Positions 1 to 6,777 of a DNA stretch of 18,721 bases are shown in pieces. The notes under the pieces were generated by a model. That model ran no database searches and had not been told where the DNA came from. It saw nothing but the letters and a program-made list of their open reading frames with translations. Source of the stretch: CAXTPV01 sp964249405 (GTDB taxonomy: Bacteria; Pseudomonadota; Alphaproteobacteria; Acetobacterales; Acetobacteraceae); NCBI GenBank assembly GCA_964249405.1, contig CAXUBX010000063.1, forward strand, positions 1-18,721. The letters are read 5' to 3'. The position numbers and the translations under genes are program-made. Position 1 is the stretch's first letter. Each line of letters opens with the position of its first letter.

Positions 1-1
1 T

Positions 2-43
2 CCAGGCGCCCAGCGCCTGGTGGGGTGCGGGGTGAAACCCCGC
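2..43. terminator. Two adjacent hairpins downstream of the Nramp-type gene
   Basis: Two perfect inverted repeats stand side by side. The first has 8-bp arms CCAGGCGC (2-9) and GCGCCTGG (13-20) with a 3-nt loop. The second has 7-bp arms GCGGGGT (27-33) and ACCCCGC (37-43) with loop GAA. They lie about 25 nt beyond the stop codon of the minus-strand transporter, which suits a transcription terminator read from that strand. There is no clear U-tract, so intrinsic termination is inferred from the stems and position only. Confidence 0.45.
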
Positions 44-67
44 GTCTTGATCCACGGTGGCGTCGGG

Positions 68-1336
68 TCACGCGACCCAGCTCGCCGCGAGGCCGATCGC
101 GGCCGCCATCGTCAGCGCGTTCGTCGTCCAGCCGAGAACGTTGACCAGCCTCGTGTTCACGTGGGCGCCCATCATCCCGCGATCGTTGGTCAGCCTCATG
201 ATGAAGAGCAGCAGGACCGGCACCGAGAACCCCTGGACGATGCCCGACCAGACCAGCGCCCGCATCGGGTTCAGCCCGAGGAAGTTCAGCCCGACGGCGA
301 ACGCGGTCGTGCCCGCGACCACGGCGTAGAACAGCTTCGCCTCGTGCGGCCGGGCATGCAGGCTTGCCTCGCCGCCGAACGCCTGCACGACGTTCCAGGC
401 GGCCCCCGTGCTCATCACCGGCACCGCGAGGAACCCGACCCCGACCACGCCGGCGGCGAACAGCCACGACGCCGCCGGCCCCGCCAGCGGACGCAGCGCG
501 CCCGCGGCGTCGGCCGCGGTCTCGATGGTCCGGTGCCCGGAGCCGTGCAGCGCCGCCCCGGCGGACATGATGATGAAGTAGAGCACGAGGCTCGAGAACA
601 GCATGCCGACATGAACGTCCCGACCGGTCCGGCGGAGCTCCGCCGTGCTCGCGCCGCGCCTCTGGCGCAGCGTGTGCCGGCCTTCCGCAATCTGGTCCTC
701 GACCTCCTGGTTCGACTGCCAGGTGTAGACATAGGCCGAGAGCGAGGTCCCGACGCAGGCGACCACCGTGGACAGGAAGGCGGCGTTCCAGTGGATCGTC
801 GGCACCAGGGTTCCCCGGAGCACCGCGACCGGATCCGGCCGGGCGAGCAGGGCCGCCGCGACATAGGCGAGCAGCGCGAGCGCCAGCCAGCGGAACACGA
901 GCGTCAGCTGGCGGTAGCCGCCGAGCAGCTGGAACACGAGGATCGCGAGTGCCGAGGCCACCACGATCGCGCCCCTCGGAACCGGCAACAGGAGGTGCAG
1001 CGCGCTCCCCATCCCGCCGAGATCGGCGGCGGCCTCGATCACGTTGCCGGCGACCGCGACCGCCGCGAGGGCCACCAGCACGCTTCGCGGCACGCGCTCG
1101 CGCAACCCCGAGAACAGGCCGCGCCCGGAAACCCGGCCGAGCTTGGCCGCGAGATAGACGACCACGATCATCATCGGCAGCAGGCACGGAGCGATCCAGA
1201 GGAAGCCGAGCCCGTAGGCGGCGCCGGCACTGGCGTAGGTGCCGATCGCGGACGGATCGTCGTCGGCAGCCCCCGCGATCACGCCTCTGCCGAGGGTCCG
1301 GAGCGAGAGGCGACCCGCCTCCACCATCGCCTTCAC
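68..1336 (-). CDS. Nramp-clade divalent metal/cation transporter, non-canonical metal site
   Basis: This is a 422-residue integral membrane protein with about 11 hydrophobic segments, the usual size for Nramp (SLC11) transporters, which move divalent metals with protons across the inner membrane. The TM1 signature reads DPSAIGTY (residues 27-34) where canonical MntH has DPGN. The TM6 signature reads GTSLSAYVYTWQ (196-207), followed by an acidic QEVED, where MntH has the Met-Pro-His motif. This pattern fits the large subgroup annotated as 'Nramp family divalent metal transporter' rather than true MntH. The substrate may therefore not be Mn2+ or Fe2+; Mg2+-type relatives exist. The start is GTG at 1336, chosen because GGGAGG lies about 6 nt upstream; an in-frame ATG nine bases further in is too far from it. 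The gene is divergent from the DUF427 gene across about 110 bp that probably holds both promoters. The family is confident; the substrate is not known. Confidence 0.88.
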   Translation of the reverse strand: MKAMVEAGRLSLRTLGRGVIAGAADDDPSAIGTYASAGAAYGLGFLWIAPCLLPMMIVVVYLAAKLGRVSGRGLFSGLRERVPRSVLVALAAVAVAGNVIEAAADLGGMGSALHLLLPVPRGAIVVASALAILVFQLLGGYRQLTLVFRWLALALLAYVAAALLARPDPVAVLRGTLVPTIHWNAAFLSTVVACVGTSLSAYVYTWQSNQEVEDQIAEGRHTLRQRRGASTAELRRTGRDVHVGMLFSSLVLYFIIMSAGAALHGSGHRTIETAADAAGALRPLAGPAASWLFAAGVVGVGFLAVPVMSTGAAWNVVQAFGGEASLHARPHEAKLFYAVVAGTTAFAVGLNFLGLNPMRALVWSGIVQGFSVPVLLLFIMRLTNDRGMMGAHVNTRLVNVLGWTTNALTMAAAIGLAASWVA

Positions 1337-1446
1337 GTGACGCCTCCCTTCCTGGCCGGCGGGTCTCGTCGGATCATGTCCTCGCTCCCGTCGCGACGAT
1401 CGCCGGTCTCTCGCGTTCCTCCTGCAACGGAACGGGAGTGCTTGTC

Positions 1447-1740
1447 ATGAGAGCGGTCTGGAACGGTGCGCTGGTCGCGGAAAGCGAGGACATCGTGACC
1501 GTGGAGGGGAACGCCTATTTCCCTGCCGAGGCGGTGCGGCCGGAGGCGATGCGGCCGAGCGACCACACCACGGTCTGTCCGTGGAAGGGCACGGCGAGCT
1601 ACTACGACGTGCTCGGTCCGGACGGCGAGGTCAACGCGAACGCCGCCTGGACCTATCCCGAACCGAAGGAGGCGGCGGCCTCGATCCGCGGACGCGTCGC
1701 CTTCTGGAAGGGCGTGCGCGTCGGCGATTCGGGCCCGTGA
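1447..1740 (+). CDS. DUF427 domain protein
   Basis: This 97-residue protein covers one complete DUF427 domain. The family hallmarks are visible: an N-terminal WNG..LAES strand, VEGNAYFP near residues 18-25, TVCPWKGTASYY near 41-52, AAWTYPEP, and a closing VAFWKGV. DUF427 proteins are small soluble beta-rich proteins with no agreed biochemical role; the conserved CPWKG segment suggests a binding or catalytic site. The ATG at 1447 is preceded by GGGAG at suitable spacing. The downstream gene starts at a GTG overlapping this stop (GTGA), so the two are probably translated together. It is divergent from the Nramp-type gene. Confidence 0.9.
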   Translation: MRAVWNGALVAESEDIVTVEGNAYFPAEAVRPEAMRPSDHTTVCPWKGTASYYDVLGPDGEVNANAAWTYPEPKEAAASIRGRVAFWKGVRVGDSGP

Positions 1741-2288
1741 CCGGAGGCGGGGAGACCATCGTCACGGTGTTCGACACCCCGGCGCACGCCGAACTGGCGG
1801 CCCAGGATCTGCTCGCCGCGGGGCTGCCCGCGGACGCCGTCCAGCGCCACCAGGCGGCCGCCGAACCGCCGGTCGCGGAACCGCCCGCGCCGGGCTTCTG
1901 GCACCGCCTGTTCGGCGGCGAGCCGGAACACGGGACGGCCTTCTACGACCGGGCGGTGGCGCTCGGCGGCACGGTGTTGACGGTCGCCCCGCCGGACGGC
2001 CGCGCCGACGAGACCGTGGCGATCCTCCTGGAGCACGAGCCCGTCGACATGGACGAGCGTGCCCTCCGATACGTGGGCGCGCCGCATCCCGAGCCGCCGA
2101 TCGTCCCCTTCGGGCCGGGCGCGGTGGACATTCCGTTCGACACCAGCCTGATCGCCGGAGGGCTCGACGACGCGGCCCTGTCCCGCGCGGCGGAAGCGTT
2201 CGCGGGACGACGCCTGCTCGACCGGGGCGGGGCGCGGGTGCGCCGCTACGTCGCCGCCCCGGACCCGGATGACCGGACCACGCGCTGA
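1737..2288 (+). CDS. YflT/YsnF-like stress-associated hypothetical protein
   Basis: This soluble protein of about 183 residues begins at a GTG that overlaps the preceding stop. The N-terminus (ETIVTVFDTPAHAELAAQDL, about residues 6-25) has the strand-helix pattern of the 'heat induced stress protein YflT' / YsnF N-terminal domain. The segment FWHRLFGG, followed by GGTVLTVAPPDGRADETVAILLEHEPVDMDER, matches the second half of such proteins, where a strand is followed by a helix and a VDxDER motif. The C-terminal 50 residues are poorly conserved and unassigned. These proteins often occur with stress genes, but no molecular function is established. No strong ribosome site precedes the GTG, which fits translational coupling to the DUF427 gene. 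A later start is possible. Confidence 0.68.
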   Translation: MTGGGETIVTVFDTPAHAELAAQDLLAAGLPADAVQRHQAAAEPPVAEPPAPGFWHRLFGGEPEHGTAFYDRAVALGGTVLTVAPPDGRADETVAILLEHEPVDMDERALRYVGAPHPEPPIVPFGPGAVDIPFDTSLIAGGLDDAALSRAAEAFAGRRLLDRGGARVRRYVAAPDPDDRTTR

Positions 2289-2435
2289 GCCTCGGACGCC
2301 CGCCGGACAGGTCATTCCCCGGTGGCGGTCCGGCCCACCCGTCCGGCCCACCACGCGGTCGGCACCGGCACCAGCAGGCTGGTGACGATCACCGAGGCGG
2401 CGACCAGCACCGTGGCGGAAGCCGCGGCGCGCGCA

Positions 2436-2477
2436 TAGAGCACGATCGGCTCGGCACGAGCCGATGAACGTGCTCTA
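2436..2477 (-). repeat. Palindrome A of the inserted pair
   Basis: The left arm TAGAGCACGATCGGCTCG (2436-2453) pairs with CGAGCCGAT (2457-2465) and CGTGCTCTA (2469-2477). The loop is GCA, and a 3-nt GAA bulge lies at 2466-2468. The stem is otherwise perfect. Read on the minus strand the order is AGAGCA, two bases, TTC, ATC, the same order as palindrome B on the plus strand. Confidence 0.85.
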
Positions 2478-2490
2478 CAGATATGAAACC

Positions 2491-2541
2491 AGAGCATTTT
2501 CATCCGATCGAACGGGATCCCGTTCGATCGGATAATGCTCT
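2491..2541 (+). repeat. Palindrome B of the inserted pair
   Basis: AGAGCATT (2491-2498) pairs with AATGCTCT (2534-2541). ATCCGATCGAACG (2502-2514) pairs with CGTTCGATCGGAT (2521-2533). The centre GGATCC is itself palindromic. A 3-nt TTC bulge sits at 2499-2501, the same position as in palindrome A read from the other strand. The TA following it supplies the TAG stop of the interrupted kdgT frame. Confidence 0.85.
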
Positions 2542-3556
2542 AGACGCCGTTCGCCGCCGCGATCAGCGCCGGCACGACGGCCGCGTTGCCGGCGGTCGAT
2601 GCGGCCGCGATCCCCGCCGTGCCGCTGCCGCCGTTCAGCCGGTCGACCGCGACCAGCGCGATCCCCGACACCACCGAGACCGCCAGCCCGAGCGCGAAGC
2701 CGAGCAGGCCCGCCGCCCAGACGCGATGGAGGTCGAGCGTGCTCCCGAGCGCGAAGGCGAAGAGCGGGATCATGACAGGGGCCGCCCGCCCGAGGAAGTC
2801 GCGCATCTCGCGATCGAGATTGCCGATCACGATCCCGGCGGCGAGCGGCAGGACGGCGCCGACCAGGGTCGCCCAGGGAAACGATGCGAGCCCCGCGACA
2901 CCGAGGCTCACCATGGTCAGGAACGGCCCCGATTCCAGCGTCATCACCGAATACGCGGCGGTCTCCTCCGGCCGCCCGAACTGGTTCATCAGCGCCATGT
3001 AGAGGCCGCCGTTGGTGTCGTTCACCGCCGCCACCACGGCGAGCGTGGACAATCCGGCGAACCACCCGGCGCCGACCGGCCGTTCGCCGAGCAGCCGCCC
3101 GAGGATCACCGCCGCGGCGAGCCCGAGCAGGATCTTGGTCGCGAGCAGCGCGCCGCCCCTTCTCAGGACGGTCGGCAGGCTCCGGACGGCGATCGTGGCG
3201 CCCATGCACACGTAGAAGACGGCCAGGATCGGCAGCGCGCCGGTGAACAGCGCACCGGTGAACGAGCCGAAGTCGCGCGCGCCGTGCGGCGCGATCGTGT
3301 GGATCACCGCCCCGAGCGCCAGCGGGATGATCATCATGCCGCCAGGAGGGCATCGAGTCCGCGCCTGATCCTGACCTGCACGCCGCCCCCGCTCGCCTGG
3401 TCCCGGCCCGACGATGAAGCGCGTCGGCGTCGGCCGCAACGCCGTCTCGGGCCTCCGGGCCCAAGCCGGCGCCCGGCGTGGTCTTGAACGGCGCCGTGGG
3501 CGATCCGATCACGGTAGGATGGCGTGCTCGCGATCCCGATCGACTGCAGGCGAGGC

Positions 3557-4048
3557 ATGACCGCGATCTACGTGGACGCCGACGCCTGCCCGGTGCGGGA
3601 CGAGATCTTCCGTGTCGCGACGCGTCTCGCGGTCACGGTCCACGTGGTCTCGAACGGATCCCGTCCGATCCGGCCGCCGGGCCTGCCGAACGTCAACATG
3701 GTCGTCGTGAACGTCGGCGCCGACGCGGCCGACGACTGGATCGCCGAGCGGATCACGGCGGCCGACCTCTGCGTCACCGCCGACATCCCGCTGGCCGGCC
3801 GCTGCCTCGCCCGCGGCGCGCGGGCGGTGTCGCCGAAAGGGCAGACCTGGACCGACGACAACATCGGGCTGGCTCTCGCCGGTCGCGAGATCGCGCGCCA
3901 CCGGCGCGAGACCGGCGCGGCCGGCGGCGGCCCGGCGCCGCTCGCGGCCAGGGATCGCGCCAGCTTCCTCGTCGCACTCGACCGCGCCATCCACGCCATG
4001 CGGCGCCCGCCGCTTCCCCAGTTCCGGCCGCATCCCGACGCCGGCTGA
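3557..4048 (+). CDS. yaiI: YaiI/YqxD family (UPF0178) protein, PIN/NYN-like nuclease fold
   Basis: This 163-residue soluble protein has the full UPF0178 pattern. It begins with YVDADACPVRDEI (residues 4-16), then a VVSNGSRPIRPP block, VNVGADAADDWIAERI, and ADLCVTADIPLAGRCLARGARAVSPKG, followed by TDDNIG. The conserved Asp residues fit a PIN/NYN-type nuclease fold, but the cellular role of the family is not established. The length is normal for the family. The ATG at 3557 places the conserved strand at the extreme N-terminus, as in relatives; an upstream in-frame start at 3524 adds only non-conserved residues. A GC-rich hairpin about 35 bp after the stop may end transcription. Confidence 0.9.
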   Translation: MTAIYVDADACPVRDEIFRVATRLAVTVHVVSNGSRPIRPPGLPNVNMVVVNVGADAADDWIAERITAADLCVTADIPLAGRCLARGARAVSPKGQTWTDDNIGLALAGREIARHRRETGAAGGGPAPLAARDRASFLVALDRAIHAMRRPPLPQFRPHPDAG

Positions 4049-4081
4049 CCGCCTCGGAATCGCGCTGCGAACGGGCTCTGG

Positions 4082-4110
4082 CGGGCGGCTGAAGGGCGCC
4101 CGGCCGCCCG
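4082..4110 (+). terminator. Possible terminator hairpin after yaiI
   Basis: CGGGCGGC (4082-4089) pairs perfectly with GCCGCCCG (4103-4110). The 13-nt loop itself contains GGCGCC. It sits 34 nt beyond the yaiI stop, with no U-tract. Position and stem strength are the only support. The rest of 4049-4337 shows no gene, only a lone TCGTGCTCTA at 4143-4152 that matches one end of palindrome A. Confidence 0.35.
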
Positions 4111-4337
4111 TCCGGAGGCCCGAGGAAGCAAGCCGGCCCGCCTCGTGCTCTAGGGCCGCCAAGTCGGGCGTGACAATGTCGTTCTTCGCCGGCGTGCGAC
4201 GCGTCCTGGACATCGCGCGGTCCAAATGGCGATGGCTCCGCTCGCCTCAGACTGCCCGATTGGACCGCAAGCACCGGAGTGCCGGCGACGAGGGATCCAG
4301 CCATGTTCACACCGGCATCTGGAACTGGGACCGATCG

Positions 4338-5349
4338 ATGAGCGCGCACCGCAGATCGAACACGGAGCAAGGCGACCGCACGGAGCAGGATCCACGCTGG
4401 CAGCGGGTGCTGGCCCGCGACAAGGCCGCGGACGGCCGGTTCTGGTATTCGGTGGCCACGACCGGCGTGTTCTGCCGCCCGTCCTGCCCGTCTCGCGCGG
4501 CCAATCCGAAAAACGTCCGCTTCCACGACAGCATCGCGGACGCGAGCGCGGCGGGGTTTCGGCCCTGCGGGCGCTGCAACCCCGGTGGGCTTTCCCCCGA
4601 GGCCGCCAATGCGGCACTGGTGGCCAAGGTCTGCCGTCTCATCGACGGGGCGAAAGCCCCGCCTACGCTCGCGCAGATGGCGGCCTCGGTCGAGCTGAGC
4701 CCGGCGTACTTCCATCGCGTGTTCAGGGCTGTGACCGGTCTGACGCCGAAGGACTACGCCGCGGCTCGGCGGGCGGCGCGCATGCGGGAAGGGCTGGGCC
4801 GGAGCGAGACCGTGACCGAGGCGATCTACGACGCCGGCTTCAGCTCCAGCGGGCGCTTCTACACCGAGGCGCCGGGCGTTCTCGGCATGATGCCCGACCA
4901 CTACCGAAAGGGCGGTGTCGCGGAAGACCTGCGCTTCGCGGTCGCCCAGTGCTCGCTCGGTGCGATCCTGGTCGCCTCCAGCGCCAAGGGCGTGGCCGCC
5001 ATCCTGATCGGTGAAGATCCGGACCGACTGGTGCGCGACCTGCAGGACCGCTTTCGGCAGGCTCACCTGGTCGGCGGTGACGCGGGCTACGAGGCGCTGG
5101 TCGCCCGGGTGGTCGGCCTCGTGGAAGCCCCACACCTCGGCCTCGACCTGCCGCTCGACATTCGCGGCACGGCGTTCCAGCGACGGGTCTGGCAGGCCCT
5201 GCGGGAGATTCCGGCGGGCAGCACGACGACCTACGGCGACATCGCCACTCGTCTCGGCACGCCCGGGGCGGTGCGGGCCGTGGCGGGAGCGTGCGCGGCC
5301 AACCCCCTCGCGGTCGCCATCCCGTGTCACCGCGTCGTGCGTCATGATG
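4338..5349 (+). CDS. ada: Ada-type bifunctional O6-methylguanine-DNA methyltransferase / AraC regulator, 3' end in gap
   Basis: The protein repairs alkylated DNA by moving methyl groups to its own cysteines and, once methylated, acts as a transcription activator. Residues 21-90 form the Ada metal-binding domain. Cys46 and Cys50 lie in FCRPSCPSR and Cys77 and Cys80 in RPCGRC, equivalent to the four zinc ligands of E. coli Ada, the first being the phosphotriester methyl acceptor. Residues about 92-192 are an AraC-type DNA-binding domain (LAQMAASVELSPAYFHRVFR and a second helix pair ending DHYRKGG). Residues about 195-337 are the methyltransferase domain, with IPCHRVV at 328-334 and Cys330 as the acceptor. 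The sequence enters an N-run right after this motif, so the last 20 or so residues are missing. The frame is open upstream to 4170, but those residues are not conserved; ATG 4338 puts the domain at the usual distance. No marked operator was identified. Confidence 0.9.
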
Positions 5350-5449
5350 NNNNNNNNNNNNNNNNNNNNNNNNNNNNNNNNNNNNNNNNNNNNNNNNNNN
5401 NNNNNNNNNNNNNNNNNNNNNNNNNNNNNNNNNNNNNNNNNNNNNNNNN
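5350..5449. other. Assembly gap, 100 N
   Basis: A run of exactly 100 N hides the 3' end of the Ada-type gene and the start of the DoxX-like reading. The real length is unknown because all four gaps in the window have the same round size. Confidence 0.99.
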
Positions 5450-5640
5450 TGCTGCTTCCCGCTCTTCCTGATGCTTTCGCTTCGGGCGGCGACATCCTCT
5501 GGAGGTTCTTGTTGCTTGCCTTGCCCGTGCTGCATGGGCAAGGACTGTTCTCGATCGATCACTGGATCCTCGAAGCTGTCCGACGAACAAGTCGTGACGC
5601 CGCCGCGGCCCGAATGGCCCTTCTGGGTCGGTTGCCTCAT
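5450..5640 (+). pseudogene. Tail of a DoxX-like membrane protein, continuous with the next reading
   Basis: The first frame after the gap reads FASGGDILWRFLLLALPVLHGQGLFSIDHWILEAVRR. It contains a hydrophobic helix followed by a GLFSIDHWI motif like the C-terminal end of DoxX-family membrane proteins, which often neighbour type II NADH dehydrogenases. No stop separates it from the NADH dehydrogenase signature at 5641, so the two may be one fused protein. The 5' part is lost in the gap. Identification rests on a short stretch and is tentative. Confidence 0.4.
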
Positions 5641-6168
5641 GTGATGGTCGTGGGAGGTGGCTTCGGCGGCCTTGCCGTGGCCGGTCGCTCCGCTTGGCTC
5701 CGTGCCGGATCACGGTGCTCGATGCCAACAACGACCACCTGTTCCAGCCGTTGCTTTACCAGGTTGCAACCGCCGGCCTCTCCCCGGCCGACATCGCGAC
5801 GCCTCGCGCCGGCGGCCAGGCAGCGCGGCCATTGCGTCGCGCGCGTGATCGCAGCCCGGCTGGCCGGACGGCCCGCTCCGCCCCGTTTCCGATATCGCCA
5901 TGTCGGCAGCCTGGCTAGGATCGAACGCCGATCAGCGGTGGCGGATTTCGGGCCGCTGCGCATCTCCGGCGCTCCCGCCTGGTGGCTCTGGGGGGCCGCC
6001 CACGTCGCTTCCCTGGTCGGCACGCGCAATCGGGCGTCTGTGATCGTCGAATGGGTTTGGGCCTACCTGACGATGCGACGGAGCACCCGATTGATCACAG
6101 GGACGAGCGCGACTGCGTCGGTTCCAGGACCGGAGCGCAACGCGTCGGCGGCCCCGGGCAAACGCTAG
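5641..6168 (+). pseudogene. ndh: Type II NADH dehydrogenase remnant with central deletion and frameshifts
   Basis: The start reads VMVVGGGFGGLAVA, the FAD-binding Rossmann motif of NDH-2, a peripheral membrane enzyme passing electrons from NADH to quinone. After a frameshift near 5690-5700 it continues PCRITVLDANNDHLFQPLLY then QVATAGLSPADIATP, a classic NDH-2 block. After a second frameshift near 5810 a few degraded residues follow. The reading then jumps to the C-terminal region FRYRHVGSLARIERRSAVAD, followed by SGAPAWWLWGAAHVASLVGT and RSTRLITG, which normally lies over 200 residues further on. The NADH-binding centre is therefore missing. NDH-2 is normally about 400-440 residues; only about 160 remain. 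A large deletion plus at least two frame changes makes this a true pseudogene unless the contig is chimaeric. Confidence 0.82.
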
Positions 6169-6270
6169 GCTCGACGTCCGTCGATCGCGACGACGATGGA
6201 GAGTTTGCCTTCGCCCGTTCGAACCTCGGCTTAAAGCCACCAGGCACCGCTCGGACCCTGCACTGCTGAG

Positions 6271-6777
6271 GCGACGCCCGGACCAACCACGCGCGCACCA
6301 CGATGGGCCACATCGCCAACCGGGCCGGCATGTCACGTCCGGCGCTCTACCTCCTGTTTCCGGACAAGGACGCCGTCTTCGCCCGGGTGATCGCGCGCAT
6401 GGACGAGCGCAAGCTGCGGGAGATTAACGCGGCGCTGCCCGCGCTCACGACGCTCGATGACAAGCTCCGGCGCGCCTGCCTCGACTGGGGCCTGCACGGG
6501 GTCGAGCTGGCGGCGGCGCATCCGGACGCGGCCGACCTGTTCAACCTGCGCTCGAGGCGGTCCGCCAAGTCTACGCCAATTTCGAGGAGCTGGTCGCCGG
6601 CCTGATCGCCCAAGCGGTCGCCGCCTCGGGGATCCGCGCCACGGCGGTGGAACTGGCGCGGACGCTGGTCTACGGCATGCGCGGCCTGGTGAGGCGGCTC
6701 CCGATGTCGAAACCATGCGCCGTCTGGTGACCGTGCAGGTGGAGACCCTGGTGCGGGCAATCAGGACGAAACCGTAG
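6271..6777 (+). pseudogene. TetR/AcrR-family regulator remnant
   Basis: Three frames in succession give one TetR-like protein. The first reads TTMGHIANRAGMSRPALYLLF then PDKDAVFARVIARMDE, the second half of the TetR helix-turn-helix, up to DAADLFNL. A frame change near 6549 leads to ALEAVRQVYANFEELVAGLI and ELARTLVYGMRGL. A second change near 6690 leads to APDVETMRRLVTVQVETLVR and a stop at 6777. The first helix of the DNA-binding domain is missing: an in-frame stop at 6268 lies about ten residues before the conserved TTMGHIA, and nothing upstream resembles a TetR N-terminus. The ATG at 6303 is therefore unlikely to start a working protein. With 5' truncation and two frameshifts it is most likely dead. 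Its former target is unknown. Confidence 0.78.

Larger units (their letters stand above)
2436..2542. repeat. REPIN-like inverted pair of palindromes inserted in kdgT, TA-flanked
   Basis: Two hairpin-forming palindromes separated by about 13 nt lie inside kdgT. Both begin with AGAGCA and end with TGCTCT. The left and right outer edges are each a TA dinucleotide (2436-2437 and 2541-2542). Removing 2438-2542, which is 105 bp and one TA copy, joins the interrupted codon as TAT and gives the contiguous KdgT-like reading NGV-YARAAASATV. The insertion length is a multiple of three, but TAG at its edge stops the gene. The arrangement, two related palindromes in opposite orientation, resembles REPINs (paired REP sequences moved by RAYT transposases in other bacteria). 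That identity is an inference. Confidence 0.8.
2312..3381 (-). pseudogene. kdgT: kdgT: 2-keto-3-deoxygluconate permease, broken by frameshift and repeat insertion
   Basis: The reading matches the KdgT family, inner-membrane symporters importing 2-keto-3-deoxygluconate from pectin or uronate breakdown. Family blocks run in order: PGGMMIIPLALGAVIHT, FTGALFTGALPILAVFYVCMGA, GWFAGLSTLAVVAAVNDTNGG, a LESGPFLTM block, FAFALGSTLDL and GGSGTAGIAAASTAGNAAVVP. Two lesions are visible. Near 3345-3350 the frame changes: the N-terminus VQVRIRRGLDAL (GTG start at 3381, G-rich ribosome site upstream) is one base out of phase with PGGMM, as if one C were lost from CTCCCTGG. At 2542 a TAG supplied by an inserted palindrome pair stops translation after AANGV, and the last segment (ARAAASATVLVAASVIVTS, then LLVPVPTAWW) continues in the same frame beyond the insertion. 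A 265-residue product from the internal ATG-ATG is possible but would lack the final membrane helix. The frameshift alone could be a sequencing error. Confidence 0.85.

Noticed and set aside
20..1450. A 476-codon plus-strand open frame covering the Nramp-type gene
   Set aside because: Its translation is Arg/His/Pro-rich without motifs, and it is the antisense shadow of a clearly recognised transporter.
2483..3487. A 334-codon plus-strand open frame opposite kdgT
   Set aside because: It is composed of charged, repetitive residues typical of antisense frames in GC-rich DNA. The minus strand shows family-level KdgT matches.
3774..5495. A long minus-strand open frame across the Ada-type gene and the N-run
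   Set aside because: It depends on reading through Ns, and the plus strand has unmistakable Ada motifs with all key cysteines.
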